Part shown: positions 21,996-34,989 of the stretch, piece after piece
Layout: each line of letters starts with the position of its first letter
Position numbering within the stretch: the stretch's first letter is position 1
Assembly: GCA_963576475.1 (NCBI GenBank)
Contig: OY754981.1
Span: 30,976,132 to 31,040,131 of the forward strand
Reading direction: 5' to 3'
Length of the DNA stretch: 64,000 nucleotides
Source: Molanna angustata
Taxonomy: Eukaryota; Arthropoda; Insecta; Trichoptera; Molannidae
Notes under the pieces: generated by a model
Databases searched by the model: none
Told to the model about the DNA's origin: nothing
The model's input: the letters and a program-made list of their open reading frames with translations, nothing else
Translations under genes and position numbers: made by a program

Positions 21996-22011
21996 GGCCC
22001 TTTTCAGGGCC
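21996..22011 (+). terminator. Histone mRNA 3' hairpin of H2B, unit B
   Basis: GGCCCTTTTCAGGGCC, 107 nt after the stop. Confidence 0.95.
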
Positions 22012-22791
22012 AACACATTGATTCTGAAAGTGTATCTCCTTTTCGATTGCATACTAAACATGGAACATTTTTTTTTTTTTGTTCTGCTGCTAGTCTGAGT
22101 CCGGCATGGGGGATGATCCTACTGATTCGATGTGTAGGTATATTACAAAGAGTAGATTCCGCGAAAACGATAATTTTCCCGGGGTCAAAGCAGCTTTCAC
22201 AAACGAAATTCGACTCCCGTTGAAGGCGACGCAGTTTGTAAAATTGTATTTTCAGTCTGGACGATCTGTGAGAAGATTAATATAGGTGTGTACCTATCGT
22301 GTCAACTTGTTATTGGGTTCTTGTTAATTTATTTATTTATTTATTATATCACAATACAGCATATTCATGTTAGGTGATCAACAACGCCCCACTAGGCATT
22401 ACCTGTTCTGGGGCTGTTGTTGGAGATATAATTTAATGGCTATTTATAAAACAATGTTTGATATATTATGCAGTACATGTTTGTTGTCCGGGAAACAAAA
22501 TAAAATATATGAGTGTAAGCAATATGTTGCTAATTAAAAAAAAAAAAAAAAAAATGCCTAAACAAGATCCATAACCAGAGAAAAAAAAAGTATTAACATG
22601 TAAAAAAAATAAAAATAACGACAAACACATGCCAAACAGTAACAAAAAATGAAGATGGAGGAGGAACTGTAGGAATAGAAGAGGAATTGAGAGTGAGAGG
22701 TAGAAATGAAGGATTACCTTAATAAAAGATTTATATCTTTTAGGGTAAGGTTTTTTTTTTGTCTCGACAGAGACGAAGTTGGAATATATAT
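22012..22791. other. H2B-H1 spacer, first part, unit B
   Basis: Same spacer as 1396-2175, with no recognised gene. Confidence 0.7.
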
Positions 22792-23926
22792 TGATGCGTC
22801 CGGATTTGCAGTGACCAAAAGTCGAGCCTGCTTACGCTACGGTCGCTTCTCAATTCGGTACCGACCGTCGCCGTACCACGTGACCGAGCCGGACAAGCCA
22901 GACAGCCAATGAGAACGCGAGGCAGACAGCCAATGAGAACCCGCCGGCGATCGTCTTGTACCGGCTCGGCGACGGACCGGTGGTCCGGTTAAGAAGAGGC
23001 CGTTTTCCGCTCCGTTAGCAGTTAGCAGTTAGCAGTCAGCAGTCGTCGGGAATCGTCATTCGAAGCAGAATCAACACATTCGCCGCCAGAGAAGAACCAG
23101 TCTACACCCACAAGAGGAATACGAACGCTGGCCGCGGCCACTGGCCGCGGCCCGGTGTGCTTTATATCTCGGCCACCTCGTTCACGTTCGCCCTCTCCAC
23201 TACTGAGGACCCTGGTGCAGGATGGCACATGTCTCGACCAGCTGACACGGAAGATTCCAGGACTCACCGGTTGCACCAAGGGCGGTGCACGCTCCGGAGC
23301 CCTGGACCTGCTGCTGGCCGAGCCTAACCTCCGGCCTTGGCCTCCCTCCTCCGTCATCATCCACGCCAGGTTGACCGTCGCCTGGGACTGAGACGGATGT
23401 CTAGTCCCAGCCTCATCATCAACGTCGGACCGTCCACTGCAGACGAGTGGGACGAACCCCAGAGGCACCAGACCTGCGAACCGTGGCCTGCCCGCTAGAC
23501 GCCTGCCGCCGCCGCCGCCGCCTGCTGCCGCCGCCGCCGCCGCCTGCTGCCGCCGCCGCCGCCCGCCGCCGCCTCTAGCCTGGCCGCCACCACCGCTTCG
23601 CCGTCTGGCCTGGGCCGTCACCGCTGTCTCAAGCGTGTGGGACACGCCATCATCATCATCCGACCCATCGCACCGTTTGCGACGTCCCTGGCCAGCATGA
23701 TGGACATGCAGTAGTGTTAAGTGGCTTTAGTGTATTACTTTGACCTTTCTCATATGTTTATTTGTTGTGCTCAATATGTTTATTTTATGTTTCTTGTCTG
23801 CTTCTTCTTCAAATTAATAAATTGCGACACGTCAACATTCACTGGTGTTTCACTGCTCTGCCCCTTTGGTTGTAGGGAACGGCTATGGCCTCATATTACG
23901 CCTTGCCCTCATTTCCCCGCATATCA
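22792..23926 (+). repeat. 5' LTR of the short LTR element, unit B
   Basis: 1135 bp, TG...CA ends; the primer binding site follows at 23929. Confidence 0.92.
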
Positions 23927-24219
23927 ATTGGCGGCCCAGCAGTGGGACTCTTTTTAGAGAAAAGAACAGCGACCCTGAGAGACCCAGAGTAGTGAGCACC
24001 AGTGACAAGTACCTCGCCGAGAAGACCGCCGCACCGGGATGAAGACCACTGCTCCGAAGACAGCGATCGCCTCGTCTATTCCCCGGCATGCCGCCCAGAT
24101 GTCTTTGGCTTCAGAGGAACACCGTTTCTGGATTCGGGACAAGATCCAGTGGCGCCTAACAACCACTTCTTCAGGATAATTCGCACCGCTCGGCTTTTGG
24201 TCAAGAAAGCGGGGGGGAT

Positions 24220-25354
24220 TGATGCGTCCGGATTTGCAGTGACCAAAAGTCGAGCCTGCTTACGCTACGGTCGCTTCTCAATTCGGTACCGACCGTCGCC
24301 GTACCACGTGACCGAGCCGGACAAGCCAGACAGCCAATGAGAACGCGAGGCAGACAGCCAATGAGAACCCGCCGGCGATCGTCTTGTACCGGCTCGGCGA
24401 CGGACCGGTGGTCCGGTTAAGAAGAGGCCGTTTTCCGCTCCGTTAGCAGTTAGCAGTTAGCAGTCAGCAGTCGTCGGGAATCGTCATTCGAAGCAGAATC
24501 AACACATTCGCCGCCAGAGAAGAACCAGTCTACACCCACAAGAGGAATACGAACGCTGGCCGCGGCCACTGGCCGCGGCCCGGTGTGCTTTATATCTCGG
24601 CCACCTCGTTCACGTTCGCCCTCTCCACTACTGAGGACCCTGGTGCAGGATGGCACATGTCTCGACCAGCTGACACGGAAGATTCCAGGACTCACCGGTT
24701 GCACCAAGGGCGGTGCACGCTCCGGAGCCCTGGACCTGCTGCTGGCCGAGCCTAACCTCCGGCCTTGGCCTCCCTCCTCCGTCATCATCCACGCCAGGTT
24801 GACCGTCGCCTGGGACTGAGACGGATGTCTAGTCCCAGCCTCATCATCAACGTCGGACCGTCCACTGCAGACGAGTGGGACGAACCCCAGAGGCACCAGA
24901 CCTGCGAACCGTGGCCTGCCCGCTAGACGCCTGCCGCCGCCGCCGCCGCCTGCTGCCGCCGCCGCCGCCGCCTGCTGCCGCCGCCGCCGCCCGCCGCCGC
25001 CTCTAGCCTGGCCGCCACCACCGCTTCGCCGTCTGGCCTGGGCCGTCACCGCTGTCTCAAGCGTGTGGGACACGCCATCATCATCATCCGACCCATCGCA
25101 CCGTTTGCGACGTCCCTGGCCAGCATGATGGACATGCAGTAGTGTTAAGTGGCTTTAGTGTATTACTTTGACCTTTCTCATATGTTTATTTGTTGTGCTC
25201 AATATGTTTATTTTATGTTTCTTGTCTGCTTCTTCTTCAAATTAATAAATTGCGACACGTCAACATTCACTGGTGTTTCACTGCTCTGCCCCTTTGGTTG
25301 TAGGGAACGGCTATGGCCTCATATTACGCCTTGCCCTCATTTCCCCGCATATCA
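24220..25354 (+). repeat. 3' LTR of the short LTR element, unit B
   Basis: 1135 bp; preceded by the purine tract and followed by the ATAT target copy. The 293 bp between the LTRs repeats the gag relic of unit A. Confidence 0.92.
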
Positions 25355-26256
25355 ATATATATATTATTTAAATGTGATCTCCACTGTAGCTGTCGACAGT
25401 AAATCAAATGAAATAAAAATAATATACTTACCTATTTATAAGAGAACCGCGAAATCAGGCACCTAATCAGGGCTTTCGACCTGCCACCGGCTGGTTTGCG
25501 TGATCGCTTGCACAACGTTCACCAATTGTGCATTTTTATCGACTTCCCTTATCAAAATGTGTATAGTTACTCACCCACCCCAATAGCGATGATAAGCTCC
25601 CCGGGTCCTGCACTTTTTACTTTATTGCGTACCTAGCTCATTACGTTTGTTTGATTGTCTGTCTGATTGATTGAATAATTAATTTATTGATTGCATTTGC
25701 AGATGATCCTGTAATTTTGAAAGGTGATGAATGTTGTTTTATTTATTTTACATACTATTTATTTTTATGTACAGCGAACGCGCATAGGCGGTTTTTCATC
25801 TTCATACATACGATCACGGCATATCCCACAATGTGGGGAAACCATGTGTGAATTAAATTATAAAAGTAAGAACGACATATGCGTGTATGCCCACACACGT
25901 CTCAACTGAAAAGGCAGTTTACTTAAAAGGCCGCTGTTGGTTTTGTTCATTTGGTACAATGTAGGTACCTACCTATCTAGGTAGACCGTATTCGCGTCGA
26001 ATAGACAGAGTGCGATCTTATGCAGAAAGCAAGCAAGCAAGGAAGCACCACATCCGTGGGTGGGGCATGTGACAATCGTATTATTATAAATTCGATTTCG
26101 TCCAGTTTCAATTGCATGAATGTGCGATTCGCATTGGTATATTTTTTTTTTCAATATAAAAAAAAAACTTTAAAAGACGACAGCAGGTAATTAAACGCCA
26201 TCCGGGCTTCTCTTTCTCGATAAAATGTTGGCAATCAACAACGAAATTAATTATAA

Positions 26257-26334
<78 letters not shown>

Positions 26335-27064
26335 CGCGAATTCGAGTCGGGCTTGCCAGTCAGCAGGCCAGCAGACCATCCAGACACCCAGCCAGCTAAA
26401 CGAGCGGAGGGGTGAATCGTGTACATCGGTACAACCGTTTTCATCATAATTTATATATAAATATATACCTTTATTATATGTATTTTTTTTCTAAATATCC
26501 ACACTCTGTATGTATAATAAGAAACGAGTAGGTTATCAGATCATACGAATACCGCTCCACCGTGTCCCATCTGCGGTGACGTGACTAACGAGTGAAGTGA
26601 AAGATCTATCTGACCACCGAATGCTGGTCTAGAACGGCGAGAGAAGGCGAACGATCAGTTTCTAGGGCGCTACTATCTCGGGTCGGTTCGACGACGTCTG
26701 CCGTCTGAAGGGACTCCCCGAACGAGTTCCGCGTCTTCGAAAAGTGGGTCGACGGTCTCTGCCTAGCAGTTGCGACGTCGATCTCCGCTTTCTTCGTTCA
26801 TTTTTTTGATTTATTCGCATTTTTGTCGCACATTACGCCGCGTCGTCTGTCGATTTCCCATTTAAGAAGGCCGCCGCGGAGTTGAAAAGGCGGAGGCGGC
26901 CACTGCCGAGCCTCGGAGGGCAGCAGGAGTCCCCCCTCGATCGCCCCGGAAGGCGCCGCGGGACGTCGACGGGACGGTTTTGGAAATAATCGTCGAAAAT
27001 GCGGAGGATCCAAACAGAAATGAGACCCGATTTCGTTGTTAAAATCGACACGCGAGTCAAGCGC
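25355..27064. other. H2B-H1 spacer, second part, unit B
   Basis: Matches 4739-6444 except for a longer CA repeat at 26259-26333. No gene is recognised. Confidence 0.7.
26259..26333 (+). repeat. CA microsatellite, unit B
   Basis: About 37 AC units; the 4-bp length difference is what changes the A-to-B offset from 20,616 to 20,620. Confidence 0.97.
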
Positions 27065-27120
27065 GCTCACGCTACGGTCGCCTCCGTTATCCGATCCCCA
27101 ATTGCGGCTATGTATAAATA
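27065..27120 (+). promoter_or_regulatory. H1 promoter, unit B
   Basis: CTCACGCTACGGTCGCCTCC at 27066 and TATAAATA at 27113-27120. Confidence 0.8.
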
Positions 27121-27202
27121 TTATAACGCGACGCACGCCCGTGTACTATTATAACTTACTTACCTAACTATTTATCGATTTTGATAAAACAAATACAAGA
27201 CA

Positions 27203-27886
27203 ATGGCAGACCAAGCAGCTACAGCAGCGGTGGCATCTCCGGTACCCACTACACCGGCAAAGAAGGTGAAGGCCTCCAGTTCGGCGGCGGCGAAGAAACC
27301 GAAGGCGAAACCGTCCCACCCGAAGACGTCGGAGATGGTCAATTCGGCTATCAAGGACCTGAAGGAGCGCGGAGGTTCGTCTCTGCAGGCGATCAAGAAG
27401 TACATTTCAGCCAACTACAAGGTGGACGCCGACAAGCTGGCGCCTTTCATCAAGAAGTACCTCAAGGGCGCTGTCGAGTCGGGCGCTTTAGTGCAGACGA
27501 AGGGCAAGGGCGCGTCCGGCTCGTTCAAGCTGGAGGCCAAGGCCAAGGCGTCTTCCGGCGGCGCCGCCAAGAAGCCGGCTGCCGCCAAGAAGCGAGCGGC
27601 ACCCAAGAAGGCAGAGAAGACCGCAAAGGCGCCCAAGAGTCCCGCCGCAAAGGCTAAGAAGGCCGCCGCCAAGCCCGCGGCTGCCAAGAAAGCCGCGGCT
27701 AAGCCCAAGAAAGCGGCCGCCTCAGCACCGAAGGCCAAGCCCGCCGCCAAGGCCCCCAAGAGTCCGACGAAGGCGAAGAAGAGCGCCAAACCGCCGACCA
27801 AGAAGCCCAAGGCGCCGAAGCCCAAGAAAGCCGCCGCAGCGCCGAAGGGCAAGCCCGCAGCGAAGAAGGCCCCCGCCAAGAAGTGA
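27203..27886 (+). CDS. H1: Linker histone H1, unit B
   Basis: The 227-residue protein is identical to that at 6583, with the winged-helix domain at 38-111 and the basic tail intact. Promoter and 3' hairpin are undisturbed; the LTR insertion in the upstream spacer ends about 1.76 kb before the TATA box. Confidence 0.98.
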   Translation: MADQAATAAVASPVPTTPAKKVKASSSAAAKKPKAKPSHPKTSEMVNSAIKDLKERGGSSLQAIKKYISANYKVDADKLAPFIKKYLKGAVESGALVQTKGKGASGSFKLEAKAKASSGGAAKKPAAAKKRAAPKKAEKTAKAPKSPAAKAKKAAAKPAAAKKAAAKPKKAAASAPKAKPAAKAPKSPTKAKKSAKPPTKKPKAPKPKKAAAAPKGKPAAKKAPAKK

Positions 27887-28061
27887 AGTGTTCGATAGAC
27901 GTGCTTCTCTCCTCCGGCTCGCCTCGCCTCGCCTTCCTTTCCAGGCCGAGCGTGTGTGTCCTCCGGCCCGGTCGGCCTACTTACTTACATACCTACCTAC
28001 TTACTACACGGGAGAGGGACGAGAGAGAGACCAACAGACGACGACGATGAAATTAACAAAA

Positions 28062-28077
28062 AGCCCTTTTCAGGGCT
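28062..28077 (+). terminator. Histone mRNA 3' hairpin of H1, unit B
   Basis: AGCCCTTTTCAGGGCT. Confidence 0.94.
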
Positions 28078-29070
28078 GCCATTCACGTTCAGTGTCTCTC
28101 TTACGTTTTGCGCAATCTATGCACGCACGTTGTTTGTAGATGATTGATTACCTACATATTATATTATTTATCGTTAATACACACAAACATTTTTACACAT
28201 TTAGGCTTTATTTAATCAATCTATTTAGGGAAATAGTCAACAAACAGTTCATTCAGCAGTCCGTCAAGATAAATCCCATTTATGGAAACTTTGCTGGTTT
28301 ATTTGATTATTATTTTGTACCATTACAATTTATTAATAAAACTGTATGTTTTATCGATAAATAAAGATAATTATTTCTCATGCTAATATTGCTTCTCTGG
28401 GCTGGAAACACTGACGGTCAGTCGAAAGAAATTGCCATACGGCAATAACGATTGTTATTATTATGTATGACTTGTGTATCACTATCATAATCATCATCGT
28501 ATTTTATACCTTGTTGTATTAATTTATCATTTGTGTGTAAATTTACGTTCCTTTTGTCCTGTAATGTGTAATTTTGTGACTTTTTTTTTTTGCCTGCAAA
28601 ATTAATAAATCACACTATGATACGACCAAGTAAAAACATCTCTCTATGAGGGTGATGTAGGTACCTATCTCAACATTTTTTTTTCTTTTGTTATTTGTGT
28701 TTGTTTTTCTGAAATAATATAGGTAAACAAATAATTTATCTATTTATTTATTTTGGATACAAAACAGCGACAATAAAATAATATACAAAGCAATAAAATT
28801 AAACGTGCACCAATACAACTATTCACAGTTGAAACAATACGAACGATCAATTTGTCAACAACCTCAGGTAGGTTAGGTACAAAATCAAAGGACGAAAATT
28901 AAATTAAATCATACCAATGAAACTCCTCACTTACCTACCTACCTACCTACCTACCCGGAGATAATGAATACATTTAAAAAGGCGCGTCTGAAAAGATTCA
29001 ATTACAAGGGGCATCGACTATCGCGTGTATTTATGTACTTCGAAATTGAGATACGCAAGAAACGTTTTGT
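28078..29070. other. H1-H4 spacer, unit B
   Basis: AT-rich spacer between convergent genes with one more TACC unit than unit A near 28945. Nothing coding is recognised. Confidence 0.7.
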
Positions 29071-29086
29071 GGCCCTGAAAAGGGCC
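29071..29086 (-). terminator. Histone mRNA 3' hairpin of H4, unit B
   Basis: GGCCCTGAAAAGGGCC on the plus strand. Confidence 0.95.
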
Positions 29087-29138
29087 TTTTTATTTGCCGT
29101 CGCTTGCTGCTGCTTGTTGTTGTTGTCGTCGTTATTAT

Positions 29139-29462
<324 letters not shown>

Positions 29463-29560
29463 TTATCTGTCTGTCTTCTAGCAAAGAAAATTAACGGAGC
29501 GCGCCGACGTGTACCGTAGGCGAGTCAGTCGATTTGTGTAGCTCCTACGGATCGCGGCTC

Positions 29561-29571
29561 TTATATATATA
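29561..29571 (-). promoter_or_regulatory. H4 TATA box, unit B
   Basis: ATATATATAA on the minus strand, about 111 bp upstream of the ATG. Confidence 0.75.
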
Positions 29572-30563
29572 CGATATTCTGAGGCGCACAGTCGTGTCGC
29601 TGGATCGAACGAACCTCCAGGGCCGTATCTAACGCGTGCGTAGCCTGTTTGAAAAAGAAAAAAAAACATGACGAAATGTAGATTATTGGCAATCACCTTC
29701 AATTGATTAGATTATTATGTTTGTATTTTTTATTTCTTTTTTCACATCGTGTTTCGAATGTACCCGCCCTATGATGATGATAAAAAAAAGAAATAATTAA
29801 TAAATAAAAAAAATATGTTCAGGTATTACTTTTTTTTTTTATACAGGTAAGTTAAAACATGTTTTTGGCATGAAACTGTATATATCATTTTTGATATTAT
29901 TATTATTATTATTATTATTATGTATGCTGTATGTTTTCTGAATAAAAATAAAATAAAAATAATAAAAAATTGACTAACCGTCTGAGACGTTTCGACTGAC
30001 TGTAAAATCAGAGTATTTATCTATTTTTAGAGTAATAATAATACAGAAATATGACAATTTCGCTCCACAAATAATTAGTGCTCATTTACTCTGTCCCAGT
30101 TGATACTCTACAAGCGACGCGGTCCTGTGCTCAGGGGGAAACGTTGAGCTTGCCGTTGCCTTCTCTTTCGCACTCATAACCGCCGTCGAGTCGTATCAAA
30201 ACACACCGCCGAAGAAGTTTTTTATTTTTCAGTGTGCAATCATTAATCGGTCATAAATGCATTACATCGACGGTTGTCTTATGAAAATAATATATAATAC
30301 ATTCATAATATAATAATAATAACATACAGTATCCGAGTGAGCCTCCACGTGTGCGACAGAGAGACGAATATATATATTATATGAAGGGAGGGGGTGAGGG
30401 GCGGAACTTGTCATATCAAACAACGGTGACGAGCAGTGGCGTTGCGCCGCACTTACTCGACTTGCACTTTTTAACCAGACAAGACGCACACCACTTATTT
30501 TTGTCATCCATCGTTAATCCCCATTGAACTGCTTTAAAAAAATGAAAAAAAAAAAAAAAAAAA
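29572..30563. other. H4-H3 spacer, first part, unit B
   Basis: Matches 15810-16800 except for homopolymer lengths. No gene is recognised. Confidence 0.65.
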
Positions 30564-31424
30564 CGTCGATACTGCTCTTGTTGTTTCGCATCACAACGAG
30601 ATGGAGGCTCGCAGACTATTGCAATATGATTATGACAGACTTGTACTGTGGTCACATGATTATGGTCTGTTGATTAATGCCAAGGAAACCAAATTGATGC
30701 ACATCCGTTCTCCAAGTATGGCAACGACGAATCTGTTACCAAGAATTGTCTCACATGATCACCAATGTATTCATAGAAATGTCGAGCTCCCCATCTCTTG
30801 TGATTGTCCGTGTATAGATGTTGTAAATAGTTTTGTATATTTAGGTTTAACTATATATTATAGGTTTAAGTGGGATCTACGTGTAAATAAAATTTGTAAA
30901 CGTTTGCGATCCATAGCTGGTAAGATATTTAGGATAAATTACTTTGTACCCATGACCACACTCATACTAATATACAAGTCTTTGGCGGAATCTGTAATCA
31001 GATATGGTATATAAGTAGTTGGGTTAATTGCACCAATACCAATTTGAAAAAAGTCATGCTCGCACAAAAATCAATTCTGAGATTACTCGTTAAAAAAAAT
31101 GTTTGTACCGCGGCGCGTAATAATATCTCACTTTATTTTAAAAAATTGAATGTTTTATCCGCCAAAGGCTTGTTTTGGGAAAGAACGATCCTTGGCCAGT
31201 TTTTAAAGGACGAATATAAAGACAGACCGCAACACACGCATTACACTAGATTTTAATTTAACGACGGATATGTAGTTCCAAAATACGGTAAGAGAACGCT
31301 AGAATATAATGTACCTAAATTGCTTAATATGATGCCGGCATCTATTAAAAAATGCAAAAGCAATAACAATCTTAAATGACTGGTCAAGGAATGGCTATTG
31401 AGGTGTGGATTTATATATAATTAA
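30564..31424 (+). pseudogene. Fossil non-LTR reverse transcriptase C-terminal part, unit B
   Basis: Same 861-bp fossil as 16801-17661, with the same frame breaks. The shared lesions show that it was broken before the unit duplicated. Confidence 0.85.
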
Positions 31425-31611
31425 CAGATCACAAACGATTTTAATTTTTTCTCATTTCATTTATTTTGATTATTTTAAATAGATAAATATTGTAACATAG
31501 GAAGGAGTGTGTATTTGGAAGATCATCTTTGTGTGAAATTTGTATGTCTCTTTTTATTGTAATAATGTTGTTGTTATTTTTTTAAAGTATACATAGAATT
31601 TGTCTTGAGAA

Positions 31612-31645
31612 CACGCCAACAAGTCTAGAAATTAGACTTGGCGTG
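31612..31645 (+). other. Hairpin downstream of the fossil, unit B
   Basis: Same 34-nt hairpin as 17849-17882. Confidence 0.6.
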
Positions 31646-31750
31646 ACTCAGAATCATTATTTTATTTTTGTAGTACCTATGTTTTTTTTTTTTTTTTTTA
31701 TTATTATTTTTCAATAAAAAAAAAAATTTAAAGCGATGTTTACAGATAAC

Positions 31751-31753
<3 letters not shown>

Positions 31754-31835
<82 letters not shown>
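31754..31835 (+). repeat. GT microsatellite, unit B
   Basis: About 41 GT units. Confidence 0.96.
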
Positions 31836-31837
<2 letters not shown>

Positions 31838-32004
31838 ATGTAATAACATATGTAATAAAATTTTAATAAAATAAAATAATATTTTTTTTTATGTATTTTG
31901 TAATTGTAACTGTTTGTAAAAATAAATAATTAGCTGTAGTTTTTTTAAAATTAAACAAATAAATTAATGAATGTGCTATAAACACCAATGTCGATCTCGC
32001 GAAT

Positions 32005-32106
32005 CACGTGGTTCTTTCAGAAGCGTACCACGTGACGTGATTTTCGTTAACGCCGACCAATGAGATGGGCTCATCCGACGAACCGGTCAATTCATATATA
32101 TTTAAA
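32005..32106 (+). promoter_or_regulatory. H3 promoter, unit B (intact)
   Basis: E-boxes at 32005 and 32029, CCAAT at 32057, TATA box from 32095. The leader CGGCGCACCCATAACC follows directly, showing the uninterrupted arrangement. Confidence 0.8.
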
Positions 32107-32179
32107 GGCAGGGGGGAAAACGGCGCACCCATAACCATTCACAGCGTTCGTTTTGAGATTACCCAGACAGAAATTGTGA

Positions 32180-32596
<417 letters not shown>

Positions 32597-32689
32597 GTCC
32601 TGCTATTTGACAAAAAATATATCGATAATAGCATGGTATCGACACCTACACCACCTTGTCTGCGCGAATGAATATATTTATTTACAAAA

Positions 32690-32705
32690 GGCCCTTTTCA
32701 GGGCC
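32690..32705 (+). terminator. Histone mRNA 3' hairpin of H3, unit B
   Basis: GGCCCTTTTCAGGGCC. Confidence 0.95.
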
Positions 32706-33243
32706 GCAATACTGTATTTTATATCTCTTATGGCTGTAACATGACTTTGCGGCATACCGATGGATGGACGGATGAATCAATAAAAGTTGATCCCAATAAC
32801 AAACAACGCATCAAACGACAATAGTTTTGTCTGTATCACCGAATGAAATGAACCAACGATTGTGTTATTTTTTACTCCGCATTATTTATTTATTTTTATT
32901 TTATCTTCTTTCGTGTCAGCAAACGCATTTAAATAATTTTCTGCCAGTGCCTAGCAACGTTAATAGCACAATCATTGCCCACCATAAGATCGTGCATAGT
33001 GCATTTGACTGGACTTGAGGGGCAGCTGCACAGATGTATATGTTAAATAAAATATTCATTCGCCACGTCCCTCACGGGGTAGGCAGCAGAGAGAAACGAA
33101 CGCCACATTTATCTGTCTCGAACACATTCATCGCCCATTTCCAAAATGCGAACAGACCGTTGGATATCATGTACAAAAACAACGCGAATAGGCGCACGCT
33201 TCTACACAGCTAGTGTTATTATATGCGTTTAATATTAAAGGAC
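32706..33243. other. H3-H2A spacer up to the LTR insertion, unit B
   Basis: Matches 19719-20256. The last 21 bp (33223-33243) are the start of the second non-LTR fossil, cut by the LTR element at GGAC. Confidence 0.7.
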
Positions 33244-33925
33244 TGATACCGGGCCTCCTTAGAGGTCGGTCAAGAGGTGCTTAAAAGGGGGAGGGCGTTC
33301 GCCAACAAACACCAATTCAGGTTCACACACAATATTTATTCTGATTTCACAAAGCATTCAAATACAAAGAAACAACAAAACTCCAAAAAAACAAATGTCA
33401 ATCGATAAAAGTTCTCAGTTAAAATAAAAATTTGGTCAGCTTCGACGTCCACACAAATAAATTCACTAGTTCGCAGAAATTCAATAAAGCAAAAAGTCTC
33501 TTCACCAACTCACTGATCACCACTCTTTACTTTCTCGTCGTCTCCGTCTCCGGTATTCTTCTCTCTGTCTTCCTGGTACTACCACCGCCGTGCGCACGTA
33601 CCACTCCTCTCTCCACAACAACTGACTTATGCCGCCACCGCTGTGCGCACGTACCGCTCCAAAATCTCCTCCTTCTGGTCGTCCGGACTCCTCCTTGTTG
33701 ACTGACACCCGGTGCGAAAACCGGTCTCATCTTAACCGGTCCATCGGTCCGTCGCCGAGCAGGTACCAGTCGATCGCCGGCGGGCTCTGATTGGTTAATC
33801 GCCCCGGCGTTCCTATTGGTCGAGCTGTCCATTAACAACATGTCACCGCGACATTGGTGTTGCGGTGAGGTGTCCCGTCACCGAACATTGGTGTTGAGCA
33901 CACTCTGTCACGGCGGTCGGTATCA
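33244..33925 (-). repeat. 3' LTR (682 bp, full length)
   Basis: Carries two CCTCCTT-type repeats about 436 bp apart, and on the minus strand the CCAATAGG and AACCAATCAG CCAAT boxes near 33790-33820. Confidence 0.88.
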
Positions 33926-34989
33926 ATCCACCCCACCTTAATGACAGAGTGTGCCCTCTCTCTGTGAGCTTCCCTCTGTAGTGCCAGTCTCCAGTCATCT
34001 GCGCGTCTCTGGATCCTCGATAGCTTCTTCCGCTCGTCGCACCAGCGGTCCTCACGATCATCCCTTCTGTCTTGCCTCCAAGATTTTCTCTTATCGCGAT
34101 CTCTGTCGTCGCCGTCTTTATATTTCGGGTCGCCGACTTTTCTTGATGACCATCCTGCTATTTCTTGCTCCCTGGTTGTCATACTAGCGGGCTTGGCTGA
34201 GTCCAATGCGTTTGTTGCAGGCTCAGGTTGAGAAGATGGTCCTCGTTTTTCTTCGTCTTTTTCGCTTCCCTCTTCTACGATGCTTCCTCCCTTCTCACTC
34301 TCCGGCCTCGACGTAGGCTGGGTCTGAGCCTCCACCGGTATAGTTTGCGGCTCCAATTGCAGCTTGGGACGCGTCTTGACTTCCTCTCCTCCCGTGCCTC
34401 CTCTCCTCTCACCGTCCGGCCTAGACGTAGGCTGGGGTTGAGCTTCCACCTGTGTAGTGGGCGGCTCCAATTGCAGCTTGGGACACGTCTTTACTTCATC
34501 TCTTCCCGTGTCTCTTCTCCTCTCTCTATCCGGCCTAGACGTAGGCTGGGGTTGAGCCTCCATCGGTATAGTGCGCGGCTCCAATTGCAGCTTGGGACGA
34601 GCCTTGGCTTCACCGCCTCTATCCGACTCTCGCCTTCCTTCATTTTCTCTATCTCCGACTCTATTTCTTTCTAAACCTCCTCTGTCCCCGAGGAAGTTAC
34701 GGCTCCTATACGCCCAGTTCTCCCGAGCTGGCACGTCCTCATAGCGAGAGCCTTCTCGCCATCCTCTAGGAGTGTTGTCTGCCGCACTCGTCTCCATATC
34801 GCGTTCACCTCCTCTTCGTTCGTTCGGCCTTATGGGGTGGGATACCTCCAGGCTATGAGAGGTTCCCATGTCCAGCAGGGCCCTCTGCGCGAGCCCTTCT
34901 GCCACCATTCTGATCATGGAAGGCAGCCCACAGCTCACCTCCACTGCCGCGCACTCCGCATCGTCGTAGGTTCGCCCGGAGCACCTCAC
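33832..34989 (-). CDS. Second ORF: protease remnant followed by a proline/charged repeat region
   Basis: The 385-codon frame overlaps the gag stop by 4 nt in the -1 frame (GTGA), the usual gypsy gag-pol arrangement; there is no ATG at its start. Near the N-terminus ALLDMGTSHSL looks like a retropepsin active site (ALLDTGASHS type) with DTG changed to DMG, so protease activity is doubtful. The rest has no pol homology. It holds three repeats of about 36 residues containing KLQLEP...EAQPQPTSRP, then a highly charged RDRDKRKSWRQDRRDD region, and ends 93 nt inside the 3' LTR. I do not recognise a function for this part. Confidence 0.7.
   Translation of the reverse strand: MRCSGRTYDDAECAAVEVSCGLPSMIRMVAEGLAQRALLDMGTSHSLEVSHPIRPNERRGGERDMETSAADNTPRGWREGSRYEDVPARENWAYRSRNFLGDRGGLERNRVGDRENEGRRESDRGGEAKARPKLQLEPRTIPMEAQPQPTSRPDRERRRDTGRDEVKTCPKLQLEPPTTQVEAQPQPTSRPDGERRGGTGGEEVKTRPKLQLEPQTIPVEAQTQPTSRPESEKGGSIVEEGSEKDEEKRGPSSQPEPATNALDSAKPASMTTREQEIAGWSSRKVGDPKYKDGDDRDRDKRKSWRQDRRDDREDRWCDERKKLSRIQRRADDWRLALQREAHRERAHSVIKVGWIDTDRRDRVCSTPMFGDGTPHRNTNVAVTCC

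Larger units (their letters stand above)
22792..25354 (+). mobile_element. Short non-autonomous LTR retrotransposon, unit B
   Basis: Same element, same insertion site and same 2563-bp length as 2176-4738, with LTRs of 1135 bp. Because two independent insertions at one base are unlikely, this is a copy made by unequal exchange or gene conversion between units A and B after one insertion. Units C and D have the empty site. Confidence 0.93.
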
